Assembly (NCBI GenBank): GCA_002270565.1
Contig: NQMI01000064.1
Location: 187,404 to 251,403 of the forward strand
DNA: 64,000 nucleotides
Direction of reading: 5' to 3'
From: Stenocarpella maydis
Taxonomy: Eukaryota > Ascomycota > Sordariomycetes > Diaporthales > Diaporthaceae
Position 1 is the first letter of the stretch. Every line of letters starts with the position of its first letter. The position numbers and the translations under genes were made by a program. Shown piece by piece: positions 33,553-45,725 of the stretch. The notes beneath the pieces are model-generated. The model was not told the origin of the DNA. It ran no database searches and saw nothing but the letters and a program-made list of their open reading frames with translations.

Positions 33553-34260
33553 TTAATCTGAATCGTCCTCTCCGTCTTCCTGGTCCTCTCCTCCCTGGGA
33601 ATTGGCAAATGCGCTCACAGCCTTTTCAAAGGCTTTGTTGCGTCTCTCCTCGAGCGCCTGGGAAGCGGGCTTCAGATTGTCAGCGGCCTTCTCGTTCAGC
33701 GTCACAGAGAATTTGGCTCCTGCCTCCTGACTATTGAGCAAGTCTCTCTTGACCAGGCATGTGCGTTTCGTTAGCCACGGCTTTGCTTCCCAGGAGCTCA
33801 AAAGGAATGGAGTGGCTGTTTGGCGCCAGGGAATTGTAATAAAGCTCGAGAACCCTTCGAGGTTCTTAGGAGAGTCACCTACCTCCAAGATGCAGCTCAT
33901 CAATGCGAGGCTTGTTCTGGAACATAGTTCCCAGTTCCTTCTCCGTCAGCTCGACAACCTTCTCCATCTTTGTGAGGATGACCTGAGCCTCCTCAGGAGT
34001 AGGGTCGACACCCTGTGAATCGCATTAACACACTGAGCTTTCGCGCCCGTTTAGCATCTAATGTATGGGGCTGCCGCAGAATAACTTACACTATACTCGC
34101 TGATAGCCTTCTTAATCTCGGAAACAATAGAATTAGTCTTGCGACCGAGCTTGATCACGTCGGCCAGCTTCATGTTGGCACCTTTGTCGGCAATCTTGAT
34201 GGACTTCTCCAGCTTACGCTGAATAGCGTCAATATGTCCTTGTACTTTCTTGACAGACAT
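33553..34260 (-). CDS. HsbA-like small helical protein without signal peptide
   Basis: Exons 34260-34090, 34012-33883 and 33743-33553 give 164 codons including the stop (163 aa). The helical text fits the hydrophobic-surface-binding-protein A (HsbA)/cell-wall mannoprotein fold: HIDAIQRKLEKSIKIADKG, EEAQVILTKMEKVVELTEKE, NKPRIDELHLG, LNEKAADNLKPASQALEERR and AFEKAVSAFAN. Typical HsbA members are secreted and about 180 aa; this one starts directly with MSVKKVQGHIDAI, with no hydrophobic leader, and ends in a very acidic tail (GGEDQEDGEDDSD). An intracellular role is therefore likely but unknown. Intron 2 needs a GAG acceptor (at 33744-33745) after a CTAAC branch to keep the frame. Confidence 0.65.
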
Positions 34261-36418
34261 TGTTATGCTTGGGATGCTGGTTGTAGATGGGTTGTTTCGT
34301 GACAGAGGGGATAATGTTTGATGGTGGCTGCAGCTTCGTCATTCTTGATCATGTAAACTGTGGGTGGGAGTTCCCTTTAAGTATTCTGAAGCAGAAAATC
34401 ATATGAATCTGGTAACTTGCTCTGAGCTGACATCAATGGTGATTATTCCCACGACATGTGGCTCACGATGCCGAGGTCGAGTTGACTTCTGCAGCAGTCA
34501 CCAAGATCAATGCAAGTCCTTGTGTACATCTCAGGCATGAATCATAAGGCTGTATGCAAGGGTGGTATTTGGGGGACAGGAGGAAGACAGCGACCTGTGG
34601 TATTCTCAGACGGGCACCACCTAAGGGAGATGGTCATCCAGCAGGGGGGATTGAAGGACTCGTGTTGTCGCAACGGTAGGTTGAAAAGGGAATGCGAAGG
34701 ATCCGCGACATAGCTGCCGTTCATGCGGGAGCACAATGGCGGCCGTCCCCGCAGAACCCAAGTCAAGGGTAATCCATGGGAATTCATCTGATTTTCCTTG
34801 TGACCGGTGACCAGAGCTATCAGCATTCACATGTTTCGAGATTTCACTATCCCTTCGAGCGCGTCTCTCTACTAGTATCCTATGAATGAGGCGACGAGCG
34901 ACATCACCCGGGTGTGATCGGTCAGTTTGGCATCCAGTATGTAGGACATGACATTTGGGAGGCTACGTCTGAAGCCAGTGACGATGCGCGTTGGATTTAA
35001 CCGTAAACAGAAACTCGCCCGGATGCTGCTTGAAAACCTCCTGCGAGGCACAAGACAAAGTAAGAGGCACAAGTAATGAGGGAAGCCTCGGCTGTTGCTT
35101 GTAGCTCAAGCACGCGCCTTCTCAGGCTTCCCGTCTCGCTGCGCGGCGTTTCTGGGATCGCGTCGAGCTACTGCCTATCGGCAAAGCTGCGGTTTGTAAT
35201 AAGTCCAGACGGAAAGGAAAAAGAAGAAAAAAAACTTGTGACATATTGCAAATGCCTTGGATGACGAGGTCAAGTTGCTTTTGCCTCGATCCATGGGTTC
35301 GGTTGATTGAGTGTTTGGAACATTCACCCTGGCCCAAGCCACCTCGGCATCCTTTCTCAACGTTTCGAGCCAAGCACTTCTTCTGAAATGCCTGGCGGAC
35401 CACATGAAGCCGCCAGAAAGAGTCCTTGGGCGAGACATGTGAATGCCACAAACATTTGAAAGGAAGGACCGAGCGTAAAGCAAGCACTTGGTATACTCTA
35501 ATTGTTCAAGACAGCTGCAAAGGTCTTCAAGTTGCGGCCACCGTGAATGGTGCAGATTAACATTTAGTTCTGAAGATAAAATTGTTTTTATAGCTCGCGG
35601 ACCACCCCGACTTAAGTACTAATATAGTTAAAAAATCAAGAACAATTTGTGAGGAGTTTGAAAATGGCTTCGAAAGCACCTCGTTAGGGAAATACGCATA
35701 GAATTCAATCATTTCAAAGCTTCAACAACAGGAAACTTGTAGATAACACAGACCGAGACAGGGTATCTATCATGGTTCGAATAAAGCATTTGACATAGGC
35801 TAACCTTAGCCCAGAAACGGGCTTCTAACTACGATGAACCTTGCCAATAACAAACCTTCGCCATGCTGCAATTGCCGTCCTTCAACCGGGAGCGGTCAAC
35901 CCACATGTGCAATGATACGGACTCATAGGACCACGTCATGAGAATAATCATTACGTTGAAGTAAAATTGGCGGCATTTCGGGCCACACATTGAGACTGAG
36001 AATGAAAGGGGCCCCATTGGTTGCTGTGCACTGCTTCCATTGCAGTGCTTCCATTCAGGGTTGCATTTTAGATATGGAGTCACGCGCAAGTAGATACGGA
36101 ATCCACACACGGGGACTCATGCACTGCTATAGTGGCTCAAGGTTGTTTGATGCATTTTCAATTTCTCATTGGACCATTCAAAGGGTGACCAAACCTAAGA
36201 GGAAGAGTTCCACACATCCAAGATGATTCTACTACTCCCCGAGTAAAGAATTCTAATGATTTCTGTCTCATCCAGTTCTTCTCATCTATAAGCAAACACG
36301 TACGCTCCAATATCTTCACTATCCCTAGTCACAGAACCTCTCCTATTCCCAGAGAAAGATCGGCCCCCCCCGGGGGAGGGGGGGGAGGGGGCAGAGAGCC
36401 CAGATATCTTATTACCCT
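34261..36418. other. Intergenic, no gene recognised
   Basis: About 2.1 kb with no conserved frame. A C8-G5A-G8-type palindromic homopolymer lies at about 36364-36392, just beyond the ABC transporter stop. Confidence 0.5.
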
Positions 36419-39400
36419 TCACTGGTCATCACACCCCAGGGCCCTGGCCCTGACAAGCCCGCCCTTGTCCAGCACAATCTCAAAGTCCGCGTCCCTGACC
36501 GCCTCCACCCGGTGCGCGATGGTGATGACGGTGCTCTGCCGCAGCTCCTCCCTCAGCACCTTCTGGATGTAGAACGCCGTCTTCTTGTCGATGCTGGCCG
36601 TCGCCTCGTCCAGGATCACCACGGGGCTGCGGCGGAGCACGGCGCGGCCCAGGCCGACGAGCTGGCGCTGGCCCTGTGACAGGTTCTTGCCACCGCCGTC
36701 GATGCGCGTGGACAGCGTGAAGGCGGATGCGTTTTGTTTCTTGTCGGCATGGGTCCCGTTCGCCACGACGTCCTTGGCCTGTCCGTTGGGCAGCTTGGAG
36801 GTGCCGTTGCTGTGCGCCTCCGTTTTGCCGGCCGCCTCGACGGCGTCGTGGCTGCTGTTACTGGGGCTGGAAGAGGAGCTACCGGTGTGGGATGTGGACG
36901 CGGGCAGCGACTCGCCCGGTGTCACTGGGCCACTTGCAAGGCCGTCCTCAAGCTCGTCCACGGCACCGAGCACCCTCCTCAGCACCAGCTCACACTCCTC
37001 GTCGGAATGCTCCCGTATTGGATCAAGGTTGTCCCTCAGAGTGCCCGGAAACAGCACAGGGTCCTGCGCCACGAAGCTGATGCGCCGTCTCAGCGCGTGC
37101 TTGTCTACCTTGGCCACGTCGACGTTTCCTATCCTAATACTACCCAAGGTCCCTGTGGACTCATCGTACTCGGGTAACATCGTTCCCAGTAGCGTCAACG
37201 CAAGTGTACTCTTGCCACTACCCGTCCGCCCGGTGACCGCCACGGTTGAGCCGGCAGGGACGCGAAAGCTGAGGCCGCGCAGCGAGGGACCAAGACCCTT
37301 GGCGTAGCGGACAGTCACGTTGTCGAAAGCAATGTCGTCGCTGTAGCTGGGCCACGCGGCGGGCGGGTCAAAGTCGCCACGGGGCTCCTCCTCCAGGTCC
37401 ATAAGCTCGATGACACGCTCCACCGACACAAACTGCATCTGCAGCTCACCGTACTTGCGACACATGTTGTGTGTACAGGCGACGAAGTTGGCGGCAGCCG
37501 CGAGAACGAAGCCAACAGTGCCGGCACCAAGCCCTGTGAACAGTGCTGACATGGTGAGGATGAAGGTTGAAAAGGCGGACAGAGTGTCGAATCGGAACAT
37601 GAGCCACGCCTGGAGCGACCAGTAGAAATGGTCCATCTTCTGGAAGGCGTCTGTGGTGACGATGATGCGGTCCTGGAAGTGGGGCTGTGCGCGAAAGGCG
37701 CGGACTGTAGTCAGGCCTTCGAGGAGTGTGCCGAAGTTGGACATCAGAGGCGACAGGGAGACCATCTCCAGGCGGCGAAGGGATTGCGAAGCGGGCAGGA
37801 AACGCAAAAATATCACCACGAAAAGGACTGTCATGGCCAGGGCAATGGCGAGGAAGACGGGTGCGGTGGAAGCGATGACGAAGAGACTCGAGGACCAGAA
37901 CATGAAATACCACACCACATCGCGGATTTGCGTAACAATCTGTCCGTCAATGGTGCCGATATCGCTCGTCAGTCGGTTCATGAGCCTCCCCACAGGGGTC
38001 ACGTCGTAGAACCGGAAAGTCGCGTTGGCAACCTTTCGCATGACCTGTTCGAAGAGGTGCTTGCCTGCCGTGTAAATGAGGAGCACGATGGTCAGATCGG
38101 AGAGGACAAAGGATATGAACTGCAGAAGCGCGATGATGAAGAACCAGAACAGCCACGGGCGTACGTCAACGTCAGGAGGCGGGAGGTCGAAGTTGAAGTT
38201 CCACCAGCCCTGCGGAGCCGCAGTAGCGCCCACGGTGTTGGCCGCTCGAAAGTTGTACTCAGGCTCATTGCTTGCCGCGAGATAAACCTCGGACGATCCG
38301 CCTGGCTCATAGGATTCACCCCAGACTTTCAAAAAGTAGAAATGTGCCAGCCGTGACAGGCGGAACACGATGAATAGGAGGATCAGGAGCGCCCAGTACC
38401 ACAGGTTGCCTGCGCTAACGTACTTCCAATACACCGATGCCATGACGCCACCGTGAGCTCGGTATTCCTCTTCGATGAACTTTTCCGGTATAACATCCTC
38501 ATCTCCGTCGGCATGATCATCCTCGTCCACCGAATGCCGGCGCTGTTCATCCTTGGCCGCGAAGTGGAGAAGTTCCTGGTGGTTGTGGATTTCTTCGCGT
38601 GAGATGACAGCGACAGTCCCGGATTGCGATATCTCGAGCACCTGGTTCGCGTATTTGGTCAACAAGTCCATCCTGTGGGTGACGAACACGATCATCCGCC
38701 CTTGCATAAAGGTGTTGTTGGCCAAAAGGTTCCGCAATATCGTCTCGGCAGTCTGGTGGTCCAGCGCAGCAATCGGGTCATCCAGCAACAGAATCCTTGC
38801 CCTACTGTAAACCGCCCTCGCCAGCGCGACTCTTGCCTTTTGTCCGCCTGAGAGACCGACGCCGTTCTCTCCAATCATGGACAGATCCCCAGCCTTCCAG
38901 TTTGCTAGGTCGGGAATCAAGCAGCAGGCTGAGAGAACCTGGCGATACCTGACCTCGTCGTATCCAGATGAGAACAGTATGTTCTCTCTGATGCTCATGC
39001 TCTGCAGCCATGGCGTCTGCGCGCAGTACCCAATGACTTCATTTGGTACAGTCCTCCTTCCTCCGCGATCATCCAGCTCGCCAAGGATTGCGTGCAGGAG
39101 CGCAGTCTTGCCCGCGCCAACCTTGCCACAGACGGCAGTGACCCCTGGGCCTGCCTCGAAGGAGACGTTAGAGAGCACGTGTTTGTGGGCCAGAGAGCCC
39201 GGCCATGCGAACGAGGCGTCCCGGAATGCAATCTTGAGTTCTCCCAGCCGCTCGGTGCGGGACTCGCCGTAGGTGCCGGCGCCCGAGCCAAACTCCTCCT
39301 CCTTGTTCGGCTCAGCCATGAAGCCCTCGATTCTCCCCATGGCTACCCACGCGTTCAACAGTACCGTGATGAGACCAGGAAGCTCGTTTAGATTCTGGTT

Positions 39401-41112
39401 GAGCATCGTAAAGAGATTCAGCGCCGGGAAAGCAACATCAATCCGCAAGGGTTTGCCGCCGATGATAGTGTAGGCATAAAACGCAGCTACTGGAAAGAAG
39501 TAAGCCGAGATTTTGTTCGTTGCCGCGACGGCCTTGCTAAGGAGGTTGACCACAACCCTGTACCGGAGCTCCTTATGTCGAGACGCAAGAATATTTCCCA
39601 ACCACTTGTCTTGCCAGTCATACCATCGCAAGTGGCGTATAGCTTCGACAAACTGTGACGTGATCTGGAGCTTGCCATCAGTGACAGCGCGGCGGGCGCG
39701 TTCCCAGCTGACAAGATAGCGGATGATAAAGCTGTTGAGGGCCTGGGCAAAGATGATCAGCAGAACGCCGCCCAACGCCGCCGGCCCCAAAATCTTCCAG
39801 ATCAACACAATCGTAAGGATGAACGTCAGCGGTTTCGTAACAAGGTTGGAAAACTCCCAGAAACGCTGAGAAATCTCGTAGACATCGTTGCGCATGAGGT
39901 TAAGGATCTTGCCCATGGAAGAAGGACCTGATGTGGTCGCCTGACCCTTGCTCTTCTTGTCTTCGCTGTTGTCCTCGTCCATGTCGCTAGGAAACGTGAA
40001 AGCCTTGCGCATCAAGGTCTTTTCGTAGATCATAGTGATCATCTCTCCTCTAGATCGCTCATAAGCTCGCCGGCAGAACCAGAGGTTGAATACGCCAGAC
40101 TGAGCGCCAATAAGACGGGCCAATAGTATGAACACGCCGTATACGACCGCTACATTCCGGTTGGGGTGTTCGCCCTCGAGGGCCGCGAGGAGCTGCTTCA
40201 GGAATACGACCGGGACAAGGGAGCATATGGACTCGAGAACTCCCAAAAATGTGGTCATTATCAGGTCTGGAGCATTGGCCTTGAACACGCGGGAGAGGAC
40301 CGACCCGGGGACCTCTCGGAAGAGGCGATGCAGGCGGCTGTGCTGGAACTCGAGCGGCAAAGTCCACACGTCCTCATCATGAAGCTGCCTCTGACACCCC
40401 AGCCTCACGATCGGTGACATCCAGCCCACGGACATCCAATGCCACAGGGTGAAATTGTCCTCTGGGCTGCGCAGCTTTACGGTGGGTGTCGCGTAAGGGG
40501 AGCAGATTCCTTTGCTCTCGAGGAGCGGATCTCGCTGTGGCATGTTAAGAATGTATATTATCGATAGCAGTGGGGTGAGCGCTTCAATCCCCCAAACCCA
40601 TGGGACCGGCCCGGAGAAGACCCGCAGAATGGTGCTGAACATGACGAGCTGGACTAGCAGAAGCGCACCCTGTAGTATAAGTACCAGTCGTGGGGTGAAC
40701 CGTGGTCTCTCCACCAGTAGTATGATAATCGTAGCGGCCTGCCTCGAGGTTAGTTCAAGCTCGACGGGACGACACGCCCGGGACTGCTCACATGTGGTAT
40801 CAAAGGTGTTGAGAACAGTGGCCCTGCAGCAGGATTAAGCATAGCCAGAATGCTGATGGCCAGGCCAGTCGCTGAGCTCAAGGTGAGCACGACTGTCGGA
40901 AGACTCCATGCTGGACGCTTGAGGGATATGAGATCTGCCGAGATGCTCTCTGCCTCCCCGGGCTCCTCGGCCGCGAAGTTGCGCAGGCATAGCCGCCTGC
41001 GGTTCCAAGCCGGTCGGAGACCGTACCGCAATATAGGAAAAAGCAATGCGAGTATTGTGGGGATCCATGCAACAGCGCCGACACATTCTCCAAAGATGGC
41101 GAGTTCATTGAT
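36419..41112 (-). CDS. ABCC (MRP-type) ABC transporter, first exon unresolved
   Basis: Two exons are clear, 41112-40792 and 40738-36419 (phase 0, at least 1546 aa). The first carries TMD0-type membrane segments (AWIPTILALLFPILRYG, TGLAISILAML); the second has two full TMD-NBD units. NBD1: Walker A GKVGAGKT (near 39115), signature LSGGQKARVALARA (near 38845), Walker B ILLLDDPIAALD. NBD2: Walker A GRTGSGKST (near 37215), signature LSQGQRQLVGLGRA (near 36680), Walker B VVILDEATASID. About 70 Ser/Asn/Gly-rich residues lie just before the second signature. Family members export drugs, conjugates or toxins; the substrate is unknown. The exon at 41112 begins after a CTGCAG acceptor with a GCTGAC branch site, but no upstream ATG exon in a compatible phase is evident in 41113-41400. 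The true start is therefore not annotated. Confidence 0.88.
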
Positions 41113-42815
41113 CTGCAGGTATCCCCGTCAGCACACGGCCGACGGTGGGGGCAGGCCCGGCGTGAGCCCTGCCGGGAACGTGGATGTACAAACCCAGAGT
41201 CGACTGCAGCACTTGAAACAAGGCCGCAGGATGCCCCACGAAAGGTAGGACCGGGACGATATTGACGAGGGCATCATGAAACAGGTGAGAGCGAACAAGC
41301 AGAGCGAACAAATACACAAGGCAGACTCATCTCATCATTCGCGTTCGGTAAGTGATTGAAAAGGAATCAATTGAGAATCCCCTGTCCAAGGGAGACGTCG
41401 CAACAGAGCTGGAAGGCAGGATTTTACAACGACCAGTCGTATGGAGGCCGCAGCAGGAGGACAAATCGCGACTTGCCTCAAACCTCTTGGAGGGAGTAGC
41501 GGTCTAGACAAGTGATCTGCAGGTTGTGGTAGTCTGCCACTGCTGACTGCGTGCCACAAGAAACTGGAACCGTTAATAACGGGGTTGGTCAACCGGTTGG
41601 TCCCAGTCATTGCCAGTGAGGACGCAGATCTCGGCAGCCAGTGCTGAACAAAGCCACGAAACCGATGGAGAAAGCCGACCAGACGGCAGCACTGGATCTT
41701 CTTAGTGGTTACCCTCGGGTGGTGGGCATCATTAGCGTGACGGCGACGCCATGACGCTTGTCCTCCTTGCGCGTTCAGGGTTGGATTCTTCCCAGGCTGC
41801 CAGGTGGTTTTTGATCGGGGATCGGAAGACACGTTACGTCGGGCTCTGGCAATTGCTGTCGAGTCAATGACTCGAGGCAAGACCGGACGGGCCTTCATCT
41901 TTGAACTATGAGGCCGGACAGGCTTTCGCCCGAGGCCGGAGACAACTGTCGAGGACCATGTCATGGGCCCCAGCTTAAAAACGCATGATCCCAGAGCAAG
42001 GTTGCCACCTGTGGAATGCCACGCCAGCTAGCCAGATGCAAAGCATGGCACAACCCACAATAGGAAGTTGAGATGTCATGTTGTACCGCCGCTGATAAGA
42101 GTTTGAAGCCACATCCCATGCGCTCGACAGTCTCTCGAATCTGTGCCGGAATGTCCTGGGCGACACGCCAAGTCGATTGCCTGGTTGCGAGCGGCCGCTT
42201 GTTGACGGCATCCTCGACGTTGTAGTCTACATTCTCAGCGAGGCCCGCACCGATGTTATAGTGGCCCGCGTCCTGCTTCCGTGCTGATCCCCGGCCGTTG
42301 ACTCCGCTCGATATATCTAGGTAGCCCTGGCCATGGAGCTGCTGCCGTGGCACATTCGTATCCGCGCTGGATGTCTGCGGGATTGGGAACTGCTTGGCTG
42401 AGAATTTGTTTGCAGAAAGCGCAATGCCAGGGTCGAAAAGGTGGGAGGTACCGATCCTGTGGTGCAAGGAAACGAGGCTTGAAGGTTGCACAACTTGGTA
42501 CTACTGCTGGCTCATAGAATCGACCATCCAGATTGTGAAACACTACTGCACGTCAAACGATAATCGAGCAGAATTTTGCATATCAGATGCAGGAATTAGG
42601 TATGCAGGACATCCAAACAATCAGTACAGTTTGTGATATCTCACAAAATGCTGCCCCCGTCTTGTTCCAGAATCGCTTCCCCAAAAAGCGGTATCAGCCC
42701 CAAACGCCGTCGCTAATAGTGTAGAAAGCAATCATTAATTGAAAGAGAAAAAAAAAAAAAAAAAAAGTCGACTGATTCGACCAGCCACAGTCTCGCTCCG
42801 CCCATGTCGAGCTGG
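41113..42815. other. Upstream of the ABC gene; two unassigned minus-strand frames
   Basis: Open frames of 209 codons (41964-41335) and 176 codons (42491-41961) exist on the minus strand but show no known domain or splice support. The missing first exon of the ABC transporter should lie here. An A19 run sits at 42748-42766. Confidence 0.4.
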
Positions 42816-43886
42816 TCACCGCGCTGGGCGATATGGCTCGTAGCGCCTCGGCTCCTGGGGCACAGGCACCTGGGGCAATTGAGAGTCCCAGTCCGCCACA
42901 GAATATCTAGATGCCGGTGACACCGTGGGTGAGGTCACACTTATCGCGGGCATCTCAACCAGGGCAGGCGGTGACATGGAGAGTGGCCGCTCGCTATCTG
43001 TTGGCATCTCATGGACATCTGGTGGCGGTCGATGCAAATTCCCGAATCCTGGGTTCTGTCTGACAACCTCAAATGCGCTTGGCGACCAAGGAACTGATTG
43101 GCCATCAGGGGAGGGGTGCCAGCTTCTGCGAGGGTCAGACACATCCGACGCGCCCGTCTCTGAACGGTAGCTCGAGTAACCGCCTAGCTCGGGGCTTACG
43201 AAAGGCGCAGGTACCTTGCTGATCCCATGGTATGGTGATGGCGCGCCCATGGCATGGACCTCTTCATAAGCGACACTCGTGCGTTTCCGGTAACGACAAA
43301 AGATAAGGACGGCAGCGGCAAGGACGGCGACTCCCCCGGCTGCTGACCCAACGATGACCGCGATCCTTGCGCCGCCCGAAAGTCCGCTGGCATTATCTTC
43401 TGGGACCGGGGTCGGCATCGCCGTTGGCGTAGTTGTTATTGTCGCCGTGGTAGTATGCCCTGCGCTGGTCGAGGTCATGGTGCTTGCGGTAGCCGTGCGG
43501 GTAGCCGTGCGGGTCGAGGTCGAGACGCTTGACTGCTGTGCCATCCACTCCCCCTTGGAGATGGATAGTGGTGTGTTGGAATCGGAGCAGTGCAAGCTCA
43601 AAACCTCATATGTGCTCTCGAAGTCTCCGGGGTCTTGTTTGGCGATGCATCTTGCAGCGTTGGTGACGAAATTTCCACCATTACTGCAGAGACACCGATT
43701 CATCTGCGGCACCGTGTCGCCGCTGCAGTGAGATTCGTCCGAGGCATCATCAAGGCAGCTTTGTGTGGCTGAGGGATAATCCGAGAAATCATTGGTCACA
43801 CCTCTCCCGTGGATTGCCGCGGACGACGACGGGGCGAAAAGCAGAGTCCAGAGAAGAAGCAATCTTGAGTGCGATGTGAAGTGCAT
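42816..43886 (-). CDS. Single-pass membrane protein with Cys-rich ectodomain
   Basis: Single exon, 356 aa. A signal peptide (RLLLLWTLLFAPSSSAA) precedes a Cys-rich ectodomain of about 80 residues (CLDDASDESHCSG, NRCLCSNGGNFV, ARCIAKQ, LHCSDSN) that recalls CFEM-like or other fungal surface modules without matching exactly. A Ser/Thr-rich stalk (TSTRTATRTATAST) follows. Then comes one transmembrane helix (IAVIVGSAAGGVAVLAAAVLIFC), stopped by RYRKR, and a Pro/Ser-rich cytoplasmic tail of about 150 residues. The architecture resembles cell-wall sensors or receptor-like proteins. Ligand and pathway are unknown. Confidence 0.8.
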   Translation of the reverse strand: MHFTSHSRLLLLWTLLFAPSSSAAIHGRGVTNDFSDYPSATQSCLDDASDESHCSGDTVPQMNRCLCSNGGNFVTNAARCIAKQDPGDFESTYEVLSLHCSDSNTPLSISKGEWMAQQSSVSTSTRTATRTATASTMTSTSAGHTTTATITTTPTAMPTPVPEDNASGLSGGARIAVIVGSAAGGVAVLAAAVLIFCRYRKRTSVAYEEVHAMGAPSPYHGISKVPAPFVSPELGGYSSYRSETGASDVSDPRRSWHPSPDGQSVPWSPSAFEVVRQNPGFGNLHRPPPDVHEMPTDSERPLSMSPPALVEMPAISVTSPTVSPASRYSVADWDSQLPQVPVPQEPRRYEPYRPAR

Positions 43887-45725
43887 GGCGGGTAAGGCAC
43901 AGCACGGGTGAGTCCGCGGGCGTGGGGGCCTGTTGAGCTTATTTGGTGGACCCTGCAGGAGTACTGTAGCAGGAGTACTGTAGCAGAAGCAGATTTATAC
44001 TTCTCTTGCCGAGCCACAGAACGGAACTGTTGTCAATTTATCGATCGTGTGTCGTCTGGATGTCACCAGGAACAAGATGGATCCGGCCTGGAGGGAGTTT
44101 TGAATGTTTTCCTCGAAGACCACAAAGGATTCAGAGAGCTGCGGGCGTCACCAAGATTAAGCATGCCTCTGGGCAGGCGCTAAACGACAGCCTCTTTGCG
44201 GCTGAGCTCGCGGGCCCACAAGGACGATATTGCGGTCATAGATGGCCCTAGCCCTTGTGCCATGGGCGTCGCTGCTCTCAGACCAGTTGGGCCATGCCGG
44301 CTCCTGCCAAGTCCGAGATGGTTTAGCCTGGAGCTGCCTGGCCTGTGATGGCTGTGGATGTGGCTGGGATGGCTGTAGGTGTCTGGCGGGCTCTGGCAAG
44401 AGCCATCAGGCGTGGGATGTTGATCCTAGGCCTGACTTTGGCAGCAGGCAGGCAGGGTGGGCCTACCCAGGCAGCCAAGACCAGCAGCGAGTACTCCGTA
44501 GTATGGCGATCGATGGTAGTGTTGATGTGGTGGCGGCAATTGACGTGGCACGGCGTCTCAATTCATCGCGATAGCCGCTTGCCTAGAGACGACATTGATA
44601 CTCAGGACATTGTGGGTGACTGTGCCGATCGTGTGGCGCATATCTGCGTCTGGAGCAAGACGTGCCGGCTTGGAATGGAAGAGGGTATGAGAGAGATGTG
44701 TGTGTGAGCAGGGAGCTAACAAGGAGATGTTGCTTAGTAGATACTCCGTACCTCCGCAACGGGCAGGAGGATTGTGGCTAGGGCTAGCCTCGGAGAGGCA
44801 GCAGGCAGGCAGCCCAGTTCCAACGAGGTTCACTAATGTTGTTGCTAAATATGGCACCGTTGCTTCGCCTTGGCCCCTGATGCCTCTGTTCTCCCGTCAG
44901 TAAGTAAAACAAGTACAAAGTACATGAGGTGTGGGCTACATATGCCAGCCTTCTCCAACCCCCCCCCCATCGTCCTTCTGTCCCTGGTCTGTTGCCATTG
45001 TAATTGTTCTTCCAGTCGGGTCGGCATCGGCATTTCAAGCCCCTATAGTCAGACTCGATGCTTCCTGGTTGCCTCTCCCATGGTCAAACCCCGCCTCCGC
45101 CATCCAAACATGAAACACACGCCGTCCAATTGGCCCCTCCCCTCCCCTCGTGGCCGCATGGTGCAACCACAGTCCTCATGACTATTCATGGTCTGAGCTA
45201 TGAAGCTTGATTCATGCTAAGATCTCTCTCAAGGTTTCCAAATCCGCCTCCTGGAAGCCACTCCCGTCTTGCATCTTGGACCCCGCCATCGCCCAGGGCA
45301 CCGGCGACTGCTCATGAGTGGTCCACCCCCTTCTTGAACCACGAAGTGGATTGGAGGCCCGGCTCCCTGCACCCAAGGATGGTTCATCTGAGGTTGAACA
45401 GACCTCGGGGCTTTCTCTGGTGATGCTTCCAACGACGGCTACGCCCCTGTCCCTGGTCATACGTCTTGTTCTCGTGGGCTCGGGCTTCTCCATCCATACG
45501 CACACAACTCCTGATACAATACCCCCTTTCTACCTTACTTCTCTGAGGCACTTCTCCGTCCTCCAACACGCCCAAACCTGCACTCAGCAGTGACGGTGCA
45601 TGCTTGCATACTTTCCTATCTACGGTCAGAGCCCCAATCAGCCGTTCTACAATCTATCCCTAAGTTTGTTTGCTACGTCTCACTGTCTTGGCGGGCATCG
45701 ACCTTGCCCTGCAAAAGTCGCCATA
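43887..45725. other. Divergent intergenic region
   Basis: Between two genes of the secretory pathway, transcribed apart. Contains GGAGTACTGTAGCA repeated twice (about 43957-43986). No gene is supported. Confidence 0.5.

Noticed and set aside
41335..42491. Two minus-strand frames of 209 and 176 codons upstream of the ABC transporter
   Set aside because: No recognisable domain, composition typical of non-coding DNA, no splice support. Not excluded, but not supported.
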